Source: Rhizoclosmatium globosum
Taxonomy: Eukaryota > Chytridiomycota > Chytridiomycetes > Chytridiales > Chytriomycetaceae
Assembly (NCBI GenBank): GCA_002104985.1
Contig: MCGO01000131.1
Coordinates: forward strand, 1 to 64,000
Reading direction: 5' to 3'
DNA length: 64,000 nt
The notes under the pieces: model-generated
The model's database searches: none
Seen by the model: the letters and a program-made list of their open reading frames with translations, nothing else
What the model was told of the DNA's origin: nothing
Shown: piece after piece, positions 20,173 to 33,179 of the stretch
Position numbering within the stretch: position 1 is the stretch's first letter
How the letters are laid out: each line of letters begins with the position of its first letter
Position numbers and translations under genes: made by a program

Positions 20173-23085
20173 ATGGAGATGGACGCCTTCCTCATTGGAG
20201 GTAAACAGAGCATTCTTCGCACAGCCATCCAAAGGTACTAAAACAGGCAGTGTTCAGGCACTACCACCACCGGGGCAGTCAAAAAGGCAGGCGGCAGAAG
20301 CAAGAAAGCCACGACGCCCGCGGCCACAGCCAAAGCCAAGGCACCTTCGAAGCCGCGAAAAGACGCATCAAAAGCCTCGGTTTCAGTGGCGCCATCTGCC
20401 ACTGCAACTGCGACTGCAACTGCAACAGCGGCACCTGCTGCGGAGCCCGTGTCCGTGTCTGCCTCTGCCTCTGCATCCACTTCAACAACAACTTCAAACA
20501 CATCTCGAACTGCCGCACCAGCAAAGCGCGTTCGCATTCCCCCGCTCGAGTACTGGAACACAGACAAACAGCAAATCACTGTCCCGTCCGCCGCAGACGA
20601 ACCACCCCAAAAGAAGACTAAGAAATCAGATGCTGCAATCGCTGACGATTCTTCTGCTGAATCAGGAAAGAAGAAACGGAAGGAGAGCCTCGCTGACAAA
20701 AGGGAGCACGTCCCCGTCAAATATTCGGACAACGAATCAACCCCAACCGCATCTTCAAAACCTCGCGCAAAAAAGACCAGCCCACGTGTAACTGAACAGC
20801 CCCTCCCTCCTGGTTGGGCAATGACATCGAAACAACGCGCTACAGGTCATCTGGACTGTACATGGGTTGCTCCAAATGGGCTCAAATTTCGGAGTTACAA
20901 AAGTGTTCAGGATTACTGTGACAAGAATGGAATTCAACTCTCTTCCTTAAATAGTAATAATAATCATGAGGTGGGTACATTCATGTTTGACCACTAGAGA
21001 GGCGTGAAAGCGCAAACTTGTCTGAGGCAAACATACTTTCATAATCGAGAAAAACGAACGCAGCGATCAATGAAACAAAGCGAGTGTTGCAGAACTGATT
21101 TTCGTCAAATGATTGCGTGTACAATCTTTCACATCAAAAAAGAACTTGACCAAAAGTCAAAGAAATAGGAGTTAAAATCTATCCTATTCCAGGTTCACCA
21201 TGACCCAGAAATACAAGCTGTTCTGGAAGAATCCATCGCATCTTCTCATGCTGTTACAGTCTCGGCTGCCTCCAATCACGAAGACGATGAAGAGGATGAA
21301 GAAGTTCCTCTGACAAAGCCTGTCAAACAAAAGCCCACCCAACGCGTAAGTGATCATTTAATTAGATCCACGAATTGTTAATTGGAACATAGTGTGCTCA
21401 AATGATGGTAGAAATCATCGTCAAGGAACCAACCGCGTCTTCAGAGACAGCCATATCGAAACAGTCCGTCTCAGCTCTAGAGAAAACAACCAAAAAGCAA
21501 TCCAACGCAAAACAACAAAAGAAATCCTTGGCGTTGGAATTGAGTGATGACAATGACGAAACGAAATCTTCCTATGACAGTTCTATTCCTTCCGTTACGT
21601 CAGCTAAAGTCTCTTCCATACCGTCAACCACAACTGTCACTGGTGAAAAGAAGCAAATTGTCATCCCCCCACCAGTTCAAGTCAATATTCCTACTATTGA
21701 GCCGTACATTCCAACACATCAACCCAGCACCTTGCAAGAACTTCTTGATCGTGATAAACCTTCGGATCCAAAAGTGAGTTCCCCTGTTCATTTTAAAATT
21801 AACAATGTTGTCAACTTACGATATGGTTTTTAGAACCTCCAAAGTGTAGTGGATAATTTAAACCGCCGCCTCGAAGAAATGCGGACGCTTCGGTACACGG
21901 CACCTGAAAGCCTTCATGCACAATATAAAGTGGCTGCAGAGGCGAGGTATGCATGTGAGTAGACCAATTTTTCGAGGGACTGAAACTGAATATACAAAAA
22001 CCAGCATACGAAGAGAAATTAAAGGAACTCAAGGCCGAACTTGATGAAACGCGTTGCGCGCATCAAAATGCACTTGATACTGTTGTCAAAATGCGTGGGG
22101 CACTTGAGGAGTCAAATTCTGTTGTAGCTGGACTTCGGGCACAAGTGTCGGTAAAAGAAGGGAAAGAGGGAAAAGAGACGGTACAATTGCGAAAAGAAGT
22201 TGAAACGCTACGAATGGAGGTGGAAAAGGTCACCAAGGAGAGGGATATTCTTCGCAAAGAGAGCGAAGCACGGATGTGGGAAGTTGAGCATTTGGAAGAA
22301 GTTTGTGATGAGTTGGAAGCAGAGAAGGACGGAGTTCTGGAAGAGGTTGAGAAGTTGAGCAAGATGGATGAAGAAAGCGAGAGGGAGAAGAAGGTGTTGA
22401 GAGAGCAAGGTATGTTGATTGTTATTATGTTTAGTACTTACTATCTATGACAATCGCAGTGAACACTTTGACTGCTAAATTGGAGAGCTTAGAGAAACTT
22501 AGTCTGGAAGCAAGTGAACGTCCCGCTCAACCAGACCGGTACGCACAGAGACTGGAACGGATGGTTCGTATGTACGAAGAACTTTCGCAGTTCAAGATTT
22601 TGAGTGTGGAAGAAGCGCGCGCAGAGATTGATTCAGACGATGATGAAGATGAGGAGGAGGAAGAGACGGAGGAGGAGGTTGTATCACAGGATGAGATTGA
22701 TCGGGCAAGACGACGTAGTGTACGACGCCAAAGTGGAGTTGGAAAAGGGTTGACCAAAGTCCGTATGCCGCGGTTGGAAGATGTATTGGAGCATCGCTGT
22801 GAAATGAAAGGAACTCGAGGAGGTGAGTGTGTGTTGTTGGGATTCGGTTGGAGTGACTCTTGATTTGCAGAGATTCAATTCACTTTGACCATGCCAAAAG
22901 TGCAGACGGAAACATCAAGTCCCAACATTCTGTATACTCTACACGTTGCCAAGGATGATGAAGGTCGTGTGATGGAGGAGGATGACGATGAGTTGCCAGA
23001 GTACTTGAGTGGAGAAATGACTTTCCCTCGAGAGCGATTAATTGACTTTTTCCGCAAGACTGTGGGATGGTTGTTTTCAGCTTGA
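20173..23085 (+). CDS. Monopolin-type Csm1/Pcs1 protein fused to CENP-C-like motif and methyl-CpG-binding-like domain
   Basis: Eight exons (20173-20200, 20258-20970, 21193-21345, 21393-21773, 21834-21954, 22005-22409, 22460-22822, 22871-23085) join in frame to 792 residues. Residues 99-109, KRVRIPPLEYW, resemble the CENP-C motif that contacts CENP-A nucleosomes. Residues 192-240 begin LPPGW and include GLKFRS, as in methyl-CpG-binding (MBD/TAM) domains. Residues ~400-625 are a long coiled coil. Residues ~630-790 (MVRMYEELSQFKILSVEEA ... LPEYLSGEMTFPRERLIDFF) match the Csm1/Pcs1 globular domain. In yeasts Csm1/Pcs1 works in monopolin at kinetochores and in rDNA silencing and binds CENP-C. I infer a chromatin/kinetochore cross-linker. 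Intron 2 is long (222 nt); if retained, a short CENP-C-motif/MBD protein ending at 20997 would be made. Confidence 0.75.
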
Positions 23086-23612
23086 TGCTTGATGTGGTAT
23101 TATTGGTGGCGTTGGTGTTTTTTGGTGGAAGGTTTCTGGAAGAATTGTATATTACAGGAATTGTGAAATTGGAGCTCGTTGCTTTCATGTTTTTGAATCG
23201 TATTATTTACTTTTAAGAGGAGAGAAGAGAGTTATTAATGTTATGAATTTCTTTGGAAATATATACCCTCTACGGTATAACCTTGATGACGGTTGTCGGA
23301 AATGTGATACAAATTACTGGTAAGCAGGAACGTAATTTTGGAAATGAAGGATGGGTGAATTGGTTGTGTTCCAGCAAGTTGCAACTTCGAAAAATCGCAA
23401 AGGTGAGGAAGGAGGGTGACCCAAGCAAGTTCGGGAAGCGAAAGCGAAAGCGGCCAAGTTTTACGGATTGCAACCAAGGCAGAGGAAGTGTTTGCGAATG
23501 CACATTACGAAAGACTTTTGAGAGAGTTGGTTTGGACTGGCCGAGAGAAGGGACCTGTCACTCACGCAACTTGGCCTCACTCACTCACTCACTCACGCAC
23601 GCACCAAACTAG
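23086..23612. other. Intergenic region with TCAC microsatellite
   Basis: No gene is supported. A CACTCACTCACTCACTC run (about 23576-23602) lies just before the start codon of the next gene and is probably in its 5' leader. Confidence 0.5.
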
Positions 23613-24608
23613 ATGCCGACGCAGCCACCACCGCAGACGCAGACACAGCAACAACAACAACAACAACCTCCAAAACAAATGCGGCACAAACGAAGTGCGG
23701 CATCGTCACTGTCAAGTTCGAGTACGATGCCCTTTTCCCTTTCTAATCAAGTACTCTAAACTTACTCTGAATCAACTAAGGCGGCCACCACGGATGCACC
23801 TGCGGTCACGCCCAGTCGCAGCAATCGCAGCAGCAGCAACAACAACAGCAACAACCACCCCCGCCAAAACAGCATCACCACCATCACCATCACCCGCACT
23901 CACACCCGCATCCGCATCCGCATCCACCTGCTGCCACGCAACAGCCTCTGCCGCAGAAACTACCCCAGCAACAGCAGCAGCAGCAGCAGCAACCTCTGAA
24001 GCAGCAGCAACATCAACCCCAACAATCTCACTCCAAAAAACAACATCCTCCCGCTTCCTCCATACCTGTCGCTCCATCATTAACTGCAACAACATCTTCC
24101 GACCTCGTTCCTTCGTCTGATATATGGTACAAATCGGATGCGGAAGAAAAACAACGGATCCGTGAATTCTGGCTCGAACTCGGTGAAGATGAGCGTAGGA
24201 ACCTGGTCAAGAAGGAAAAGGATGCTGTCATGAAAAAGATTAAGGAACAGCAGAAACATACTTGTTCATGTCCAACCTGTGGAAAGAAAAAGTGAGTATA
24301 GGTTTCTGAGAGTACCTGTGTCAGTGCGTCAGTACAAATGACGGAGAGAAGGTGTTTTGTGGGTTGAGAGTGCGTCGAGTTTTCTCAAAGTGTGTGTGGA
24401 TCGAAAACTTGACTAGGAATCGGAATATTGTGAACGGAAGGGGTGCTGTTTTTAAGTGAACCTTAAGGCTTCATGGGCATGAACTCATCAATATGTGCTT
24501 AAATACGAGAACGGGATAGACTCTGCAATTCTGTTGCAGTACCTGGGACAGAGGGTTGTTGTTGGATGGCCATGATGTTCGATTGAGTGGAGGCGACAAA
24601 ATTAACTC

Positions 24609-24642
<34 letters not shown>

Positions 24643-27600
24643 TTTACGAATGACGGACTGCATAAAGGGTGATTGCTTGGATAGATGAAATGGATTCAAC
24701 CGGATGGACAGCCTTTAAGGCTTTCAGAGCTGTTACATTCGTGGAGAACAAATGTGATATTGGAAGCAAAAACAGTTCTCTGACTGAAAGACTCTGGGGC
24801 ATTAGAATCGGAAAGTCGAATAGAAATATTAGGCAGGATAGCGAATATGGACCCTCTGCGAATAGCATTAGCATAGCGAACATCGGCTCAGTTTTTTGGG
24901 CTGAGAATGTTGCCCTGGTTTGCAGCCTCAGTATCGAAGGCTGTATGGGAATGAGGATTATGATTACAAATAGCGAGAATTGCCTTTAAGATTCACAGTC
25001 TGAGGAATGGTCCTAATCATTTCTTTCAGATCACTGATTGAAGAAGAACTGGAACTCCTTTATGATGCTTACTACGAAGAACTCGAGAACTTTGCTCAAA
25101 GTCAATCATCACAAGCCCCAAATGGTGCCTCCAACTCAAATCCTGTGCCCCCACCGGTAAAACATAGTAACAATCCATATTCAAAAGGTTAGTTTTGTTC
25201 TTAATTGCTAGAGAAGGCTGAGCCTAATGCTGTAAATTCAGTGATCGAACCGCCACAACCACATTACTGTTCAAACCATCGTCACCACCATCATCATCAC
25301 CACCACAAAGAAGATGATTTAGACTATACAGACGAGTATGATGAAGAATATGACGACGAAGACGAACACGACCATGATAGTCACGGACATCATCATCACC
25401 ATCATCACCGTCCTCGTCCTACAACAGCAAGGAGTAGTATATTTGAATTTGGAAGCGGACTAACAGTAAAAGGTGTCTCTTTGGAAGATTTCAATGATTG
25501 ATGACTAAATCTATTCTTTCAGATGGGGGCATCTTGACTGTAGCTGAGGACTTTCTCAAAAACGATGGTCGAAAGTTTCTGGACCTTATGGAGCAATTAG
25601 CTGAACGAAAGATTCGGTTATTGGAAGACGACCAAGATCCCAATAATATGACAATTGCTCAACAGCAGCAACAGCAACAGGCAACGGCTGCTGTAGCCGC
25701 TGCTGCTGCTGCAACGCATACCTCTACTGCTGCTCCGACACAAAACTCTGCCCCGCTTGCCCCTGATTCTCTGGACGGAGATGGTGAAGAGGAAGAGGAA
25801 GACGAAGAAGAGTACGATGATGACGAAGAAGGGGATGAGGAAGAATATGACGACGAAGATCTTGAGGACGATGAGGAATACGATGACGAAGAAGAGGAAG
25901 AGGTGAATATTTTTGACTACAGTTTGAGTGCTCACGTATTCTATGCACTTCAACCAGGACATTCTAACAGAAGAGCAAAGGATGGAAGAAGGTCGACGTA
26001 TGTTCCAGATCTTTGCAGCCAAAATGTTTGAACAACGTGTGTTGGCTGCGTACCGAGAGAAGGTTGCGTACGAGCGTCAGAATCGGTTGCTCCAAGAGTT
26101 GGAAGAGGAACAAAAACTCAAGGATCAGAAAGAGGAAGCTAAACAAAGGCTGAAGGAAAAGAAAAAGGCCCAGAAAAAGTAAGTTACTGTTATAATATTT
26201 ACGCGTTGTATTGATTGGTTCAATAGAGCGGCAAAACTCCAAAAAGAGGATGAGAAGCTACAACGGGAGAAGGAAAAGCAAGCTGAGGAAGAGGAACAGC
26301 GGATCCAACGCGAAAAGAAGGCTGCCGAGGATCGGTACATTTCATAGTTAAAGGATTCAACAATAATTTCTGAACCAATTTTACAGTGCCAAGCGAGAAG
26401 CCGAACGAGCAAAAAAAGAGGCAGAACGCTTGAAGAAAGAAGAAGCGGAACGAGCGCGTCGTGAAGCTGAACGCAAACGAAAAGAGGAAGAGATCCGAAA
26501 GCAGAAGGAAGCTGAAGAGAGAAAGCAGAAAGCCAGAGAGGAAGCTGAACGCATAGAGCGAGAGAACCGTGAGCGCAAGGAGCGCGAGAAGGAAGCTGCA
26601 CGTCAACGTGCACAGAAAGCTCGCGAGGAAGCGGAAGCTCGTGCTCGTGCCCAGGCTGAGGAGGAGGAACAAGCACGAATGGCGAAAGTTGCTGCAGAAC
26701 AGGCAGCCGCAAGTGCGGCTAGTGCTGCTGTCGAACCAAAGTCTTCCTCTCACGGGACTGCTTTGTCTCCAGACAGCAAAGTTCGACAGCAACTCGCAAC
26801 CATGGGGTTGAATGAATCTGCTGTTACTTCATCCATCTCTGCCGCACATCTAGGATATCAGCAACAACAACACCAGATGTATGGGTCTCATCAGCCTATC
26901 GCTCAGTATGTTGTTTCTGGACCACCGAAATTGCAGCAGTATCAGCAACAACAACAGCCAATGATGATGCCATCAGGATTGGGTGGGATGAACAGTGGGC
27001 CACCAGCGCAAAAAACTGGTCTTGAAGTGTCCCCTCCATTAACGTCGACTATGGCTCCTGTTAATGGTATGACAAATTATGGAGGATGGAATCAGAATGG
27101 ATACAATGGAGTCCAGGTTATGAACCCTCCAATTCGTCAGACCACTGTTCCGCTCGGTTCCAACTTCAATGCGATTGCTGGCGTTTTGCCAACTCCACCC
27201 CAATCTGCCATTTCTCCTGAACTGGAATTGGCCCCTCTTGGAGTTCACTTGAATAGACAGGCTTCAGCCCCTCTTGCTCACAAAGCAGTGGGTCGTCAAG
27301 CTCCCATTGGTAGGCCGTCGGCTTTGTCGATCTCATCCTTAGATGGTCTTGGCTCGAGCTCGACTGCCAGTCCAATTCTGACACCTTTAGTTGATCACTT
27401 TGGGCCAGCTGGGCAATATGCAAGCAGTCAATTCAATGCTTCATCGAATGGTTTGCTGAAAAAGTCGACCGCATCTTCATCGTTTGAAAATATTCCTTCA
27501 TTCAATGATGGATTTGTGGAACCGTCTTCCTTGCTTGGTGGTGGGCTTGGGGCTAAGCAATTGCTTAAACCTGATATCAGTCGAATTCAACAGAATCAAG

Positions 27601-28390
27601 CTCAACAGCAGTCGGGGATGTTTTTGGGAGCCTTCAACTACGATCAGCAGCAGCAGCAACAGCAACAACATCAGATGCAACAACAGCAACAGTTGCATCA
27701 TTTGAATATGTTGCAACAGCAGCAGCAGCACCAACAGCAGTTCCAACAAGCACAGAATAATCACTTGATGCAGCTGTCTCATCAGCAGCAGCAACTTGCT
27801 CAACAGCAACAGCAGTTTTCTCGTGGTGGTTCTGACTTGAAGGGTTTTGGGTTCGATTGGGAGCCAGGTACAAAATTTTTTTCTCCTCATTTTAGACACT
27901 GACTACCTTTATTCAGAAGTGGATAATGGGAAGCTTTCCTCGCGCTTTTCCAATAATGCCTCTCATAGCTTGAACTCCATGAATTACTCGTTGAGTGATG
28001 AATTCTCTGGAGTGTTTGGGGAAAACCGATCACAGTTCAGCGGTCAGAATCCTCAGTTCCAACGCACTGTGAATCAAATGTCTCCTCCGAGCCAGTCTTC
28101 TCCTATTCCTTCTGTTCTTGGACTGTTTGACAAGTCTGTCAGTTATCAATCGCCTTTGACTTCGGGTCGAACAGTTGGTAACAATGGGATCTTCCAGCCT
28201 CAACAACTGCAACAACACCAACAGCAGCAGCAGCAACAGCAGCAGCAAAGTTTTGGTGTGATTGGACAGCAACCTCTGCAGTCATCCCAGTTTTTCCCAC
28301 AATCAGGCCAGGGTGCTTACAAACGTATGTCCATACTTTATCCATGAAACTTTTCACTTACGACGCGTTTTATCCCTAGACTTTGGATGA
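23613..28390 (+). CDS. NST1: NST1-like stress-response protein
   Basis: Ten exons (23613-23721, 23781-24291, 25030-25187, 25212-25472, 25523-25902, 25958-26178, 26227-26334, 26387-27867, 27917-28324, 28380-28390) join in frame to 1215 residues. The family blocks are all present: [89 protein letters not shown] 250-residue Glu/Arg/Lys single helix follows, then a Gln-rich, low-complexity C-terminus. Poly-Gln and poly-His runs also fill the N-terminus. In yeast Nst1 is a cytoplasmic protein linked to salt tolerance and condensates (P-bodies); the same is inferred here. Intron 2 is unusually long (738 nt). The last exon, encoding only HFG-stop, is a best guess; reading through intron 9 would end the protein at 28347. 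Confidence 0.85.
24292..25029 (+). other. Unusually long intron of the NST1-like gene
   Basis: GTGAGT...TTTCAG, 738 nt, against about 50 nt for most other introns. It includes a GAT/ATG trinucleotide tract at about 24612-24640 and a 106-codon open frame (24669-24989, plus, non-ATG start). The tract makes a His-rich frame on the minus strand. No transposon ends are seen. Confidence 0.6.
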
Positions 28391-28727
28391 ATTTGATTCC
28401 TCTTACTTTCCTTTGTTTCTCTGTTTTCATCTTTGCTTTCCCTTTTGTAACTTGTGTGTTTTCTATTCTTCATTTTTGTGGTTTATAGGCTGTTGACTTG
28501 GGTTAATAACTATTACATGTTTGATTTGTGAATTATTGTGTTTCAAGAAGAACATCCATGCGTTGTGTTGCTGCAAAAAAACTGACAATTCAAAACATCG
28601 GTTACAAACAATGAGCGCTACGAAAGTAGAGTGAGATATAAAACGATCTATTCATTCATGACATGGCCACACACACATACAACAATAGAGAAAACTTTCT
28701 AGATCAACGCGTCTCGTTTGGTTGACT
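28391..28727. other. Convergent 3' region, no gene
   Basis: T-rich downstream sequence of the NST1-like gene and the 3' end of the secreted-protein gene on the other strand. No protein-like frame. Confidence 0.45.
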
Positions 28728-29147
28728 TTACATGAAGAATACACAGGCAAGCATAGATGCAACATTGAGCGAAATAGCCATTGAGTTACTGGTGGTAGCC
28801 AAGATGTTACCAGCAGTAGTGGTGGCAGCGGCTGCTTGTGTGGTTGGTGCTGGAGCAGTGGAAGGTGCAACAGAAGCAGACGATGGTGCAGCGGAGGAAG
28901 GTGCAGCAGACGATGGCGCAGCAGATGTTGCATTAGCAGACGTGACTGGAGCAGCTGTGGTTCCAGATGCTTTCGCAGCAGCAGCAGTAGTTGATCCAGC
29001 AGCGGCAGAAGCGGCAGAAGCACTTCCTCCAGCAGCGGCGGCAGCAGTACCAGTTGTCACAACAGCAGCAGCAGCAGCAGAGGTAGTTGTAACTGCTTGA
29101 GCACTAATGCAAGAAGCCAAGAAAGCAACGACAGCGACGGATTTCAT
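28728..29147 (-). CDS. Secreted Ala/Ser/Thr-rich, probably GPI-anchored protein
   Basis: A single-exon frame of 139 residues from the ATG at 29147 (143 from an in-frame ATG at 29159). It starts with a classic signal peptide, MKSVAVVAFLASCISAQA, with a likely cut after AQA. The mature part is almost all Ala, Ser, Thr, Val and Pro, including tandem SSAAP units, and should be heavily O-glycosylated. It ends in a hydrophobic tail (MAISLNVASMLACVFFM) after a small-residue stretch, as in GPI-anchored wall proteins. There is no catalytic domain. It is probably a cell-surface mucin-like structural protein. The GCN-rich composition leaves a long antisense open frame that I regard as a shadow. Confidence 0.75.
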   Translation of the reverse strand: MKSVAVVAFLASCISAQAVTTTSAAAAAVVTTGTAAAAAGGSASAASAAAGSTTAAAAKASGTTAAPVTSANATSAAPSSAAPSSAAPSSASVAPSTAPAPTTQAAAATTTAGNILATTSNSMAISLNVASMLACVFFM

Positions 29148-29356
29148 GTTGAAGATCATTGTGAAGGATGTGCAGATGTTTTTTCAGATGCTGTTTTTTC
29201 GAGGGATTGTTCCTGAAAACGCGATTTTGTGACAATTCATTTTGACAGCAGTATCTTTTCCCCATGAATGGAATGAATGTACCATTTTATTGATTCCAAG
29301 AAACAAAAACTACTTTTCAAACTACTATTTGCAAAACTATCATGATTTAAGAATAT

Positions 29357-29757
29357 TTACTTTTTGGATAGGAGACCACAAACAGAGTCCAACGGAACAC
29401 TTGCCAACTGTGTCATAGATAAATTATCAATACGTACAGTAAAAGATGTCCAAAAAAGCTTACCCAATTGTTGAAAGTTGCGGCTTCTTGAGAGTTGCAT
29501 CCAGTACTGCCTTGATGCACACAAGAATTTACAATGTTCCGTGTATTGATCAAGTCTTTACAAAGAATAGATAAGTCTTCAGGAACTTGATCGAGACCTG
29601 TTCCACTTGAGAGGCACTGTTGTACACAAACAGGAAGGCCGAATACACCACTGGTAAGAGACAAAAGGTCTATTTGAGGAACTGGGGATGCAAACAATGG
29701 CTGTGACAAGGCTGTAAGCAAAACGAGACAGCTGTAGATAGAACTAATGATAGACAT
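29357..29757 (-). CDS. Small secreted cysteine-rich protein, CFEM-like
   Basis: Two exons on the minus strand (29464-29757 and 29357-29407, intron 29408-29463) give 114 residues. The ATG at 29757 is chosen because it starts a signal peptide (MSIISSIYSCLVLLTALSQP...FAS); an in-frame ATG at 29802 adds a hydrophilic extension. The mature protein has six cysteines in LPVCVQQCLS, LSILCKDL, NSCVHQ, TGCNSQ and DSVCGLL, resembling the spacing of fungal CFEM domains, which have eight. It lacks the usual long Ser/Thr tail. CFEM proteins act at the cell surface or outside, some in haem and iron capture. Here that role is only a possibility. Confidence 0.65.
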
Positions 29758-30032
29758 ATTTTGATTTCCAGGCCAAGAAGTGTTGTCTGGATGTGCTGAC
29801 ATTTATTCACATTTCTTGGCGGGAAGCGGGAAACGACTGCATCCCATCGAATGAACCCCTTCCGACTTTCTTTCCTTCCTTCTCCTTTGTAATTTGTTGA
29901 GGCACCCTCAATCCAAGGAGGCGCGTTTGTTCCAAGAATAGAATATGAGGCGAACCACGCCTCCTCTAACGGGCACAAAATCACAAACTCGTCCTCACAC
30001 AAACGCAACAAAAAACAAAACCAAGAATCTTG

Positions 30033-31284
30033 ATGGGTCATAAACCAAAGTTTGCCAACGCAACCGTTGCTGCTGTCCAGAGAAACATTGAACAGACTCC
30101 TGCAGCTACAGCTAAACTCTCAAATAACAAGGTATTCTTCTCTTCAACTTAGTTGTGGTGAATTCAATCGGTCAACTACAGTCTGCCACTCCAATCTCAA
30201 AACCACAAACTCCAATTTCGAAGCAGCAACCACTTGTTCAAAAGCAGGCGCCAGTTGCTAAACCGTATGCCAACCAGAAACCTGGCCAGACTTTTGTTCA
30301 GGCGCAACAGGCTCTTCTTTCGCTCGCCCTCCTCAGTGTGTTGCTTTCCCAACAAAAGTCAGTCACCAACAATAAGCCAAAACCCACATCATCCGTCAAA
30401 CACGTCAATCCTCTTGCTCCATTGACACCTGGCAAAGCGGCCGCTGGTCTTCCGGATAATGTGTTTGGAAATATGTTTGACCTCCCAGTCAAATGGGCGG
30501 CGTCGCTCAAGCCGGCTAAGCCAGTTCAAAGAATTATCGGACCCCAGAGGGCTCCTGTTCAACAAATGCAACATTTGACAATGAATAGTAAGCCATTGGC
30601 GAAACAAAATCAGAAGGCTCCTCTGCAGAAGAAAGCTCAAGCTTCTTCACCTATCAAGCCACAACAGTTCCGTGCTGCACCAAAGAAGTACGATATGGTA
30701 ACTAGAATACAATATGTCACTTTCTACTCTCTCTAATATAATCATAGGGTCCTGGATACGAAGGATTCTTCCAGGCTGCCTTGTTCCAAGAACCAGCCAG
30801 CTGGACTAGAAACCAGTCTCCATGCCATGCCCCCCACCGTGCTGCTCCAAAGCAATTGAACAAGCAACCTTCCTTCAAAGCCGCCACTCCAATCAGCAAG
30901 CCATCTACCCCAGCTCCAAAGGCTCAAGCCAATAACAACTTGAAGGGAAACAAGGCTGCATCAGTCTCTGCCACCAAGAACAAGAATGCAATCAAGTGGA
31001 ATTCCCCAGCTGGAAAACAGCTTATCCTCAGACCAAAGAACGAGCTCGTTATTTACACCCCACTTTGGATCCAAGTCTACCACTGGGCCCAATTTAGAGG
31101 ACAGAAGCAACAACGCGGTCGTTCTGCGGAAAAGACCACAAGAGCTCAGAGATTGTTGCAGCAGAAGCAAAGAATTGCGACTGAGCGTAACCCAAACGAC
31201 AGACAACAAGCAACCAAGTCTCCAATTCATAGCGCACGTCCTGCGTTGCCAATCAAGCAGCCAGGATCAGCCAAGAGAAAGTAG
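30033..31284 (+). CDS. Basic low-complexity protein, paralogue A (unknown function)
   Basis: Three exons (30033-30131, 30182-30697, 30748-31284) join in frame to 383 residues. The protein is rich in Lys, Pro, Ala and Gln. A short hydrophobic helix (ALLSLALLSVLLS) lies near residue 75. The conserved core starts FRAAPKKYDM, spans intron 2, and continues GPGYEGFFQAALFQEPASW, IKWNSPAGKQLILRPKNELV and YTPLWIQVYHWAQFRGQKQQ. I do not recognise the family. A second gene at 33180-35043 has an almost identical core and intron, so the two are recent duplicates or exchange sequence. Paralogue A lacks the C-terminal membrane segment of its sister and ends in a basic tail (PGSAKRK). Confidence 0.75.
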
Positions 31285-31463
31285 AACGCGCGTATTTCGA
31301 TCTGTCATGTGTTAATTGCCATCTAATGTTTCAATATTTTCATAATAAAATGTATCTATATATTACTTAGCAATTTTAAATCTTGACATGGTCGAAAAGA
31401 AACAAGACATTGGTTTGTACAAAAAAAGGCACCCAAGTTTTATTCAAATAATGAACGCATAAT

Positions 31464-32827
<1,364 letters not shown>

Positions 32828-33179
32828 GGTTGCTTTGTGTTGTTTGGAGGACTTTTTGCACAGACTTTGGGGACAACTGGTCAATGCCGCAAAAAGGAAA
32901 AAGAACACACGCGCTTCATTCGGACACTGTCTTCGCGTCCGTACATAACATGCCCTAATTCCACATTCAACCTTAAGCTTCCCCTTTACAAACTTTGAGT
33001 GACGCCACGATTTGAGTGCTTCTCCCCTTTGGGTATTTTTAGAACGGACGCCACCTTCCTTCCTGCCCTGACATCAACGCCTCACCATCACGCAAAAATG
33101 ACCCGTGTTCCAAAAAAAGGTATAAGTTGCGCAACTTCCTTACTTTTCTTCTCTCAAAACAAACTCTCCCTCAACTTAC
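32828..33179. promoter_or_regulatory. Divergent intergenic region: adenosine kinase / paralogue B
   Basis: Both genes start outward from this 352-bp stretch, so it must hold both promoters. An ATG at 33098 opens a short frame (MTRVPKKG) upstream of the chosen start of paralogue B at 33180; it could be an upstream ORF or an alternative first exon. No individual promoter element is claimed. Confidence 0.45.

Noticed and set aside
24499..24699. Minus-strand frame with a run of ten histidines
   Set aside because: Produced by the GAT/ATG microsatellite inside the NST1-like intron; no other protein-like content.
25205..25501. His/Asp-rich 98-codon frame as an independent metal-binding protein
   Set aside because: It is exon 4 of the NST1-like gene, joined in frame on both sides by good splice sites.
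28732..29100. Plus-strand 122-codon open frame rich in Ala
   Set aside because: It is the antisense of the GCN-rich secreted-protein gene; the minus strand has a perfect signal peptide and GPI-type tail, so this is a shadow.
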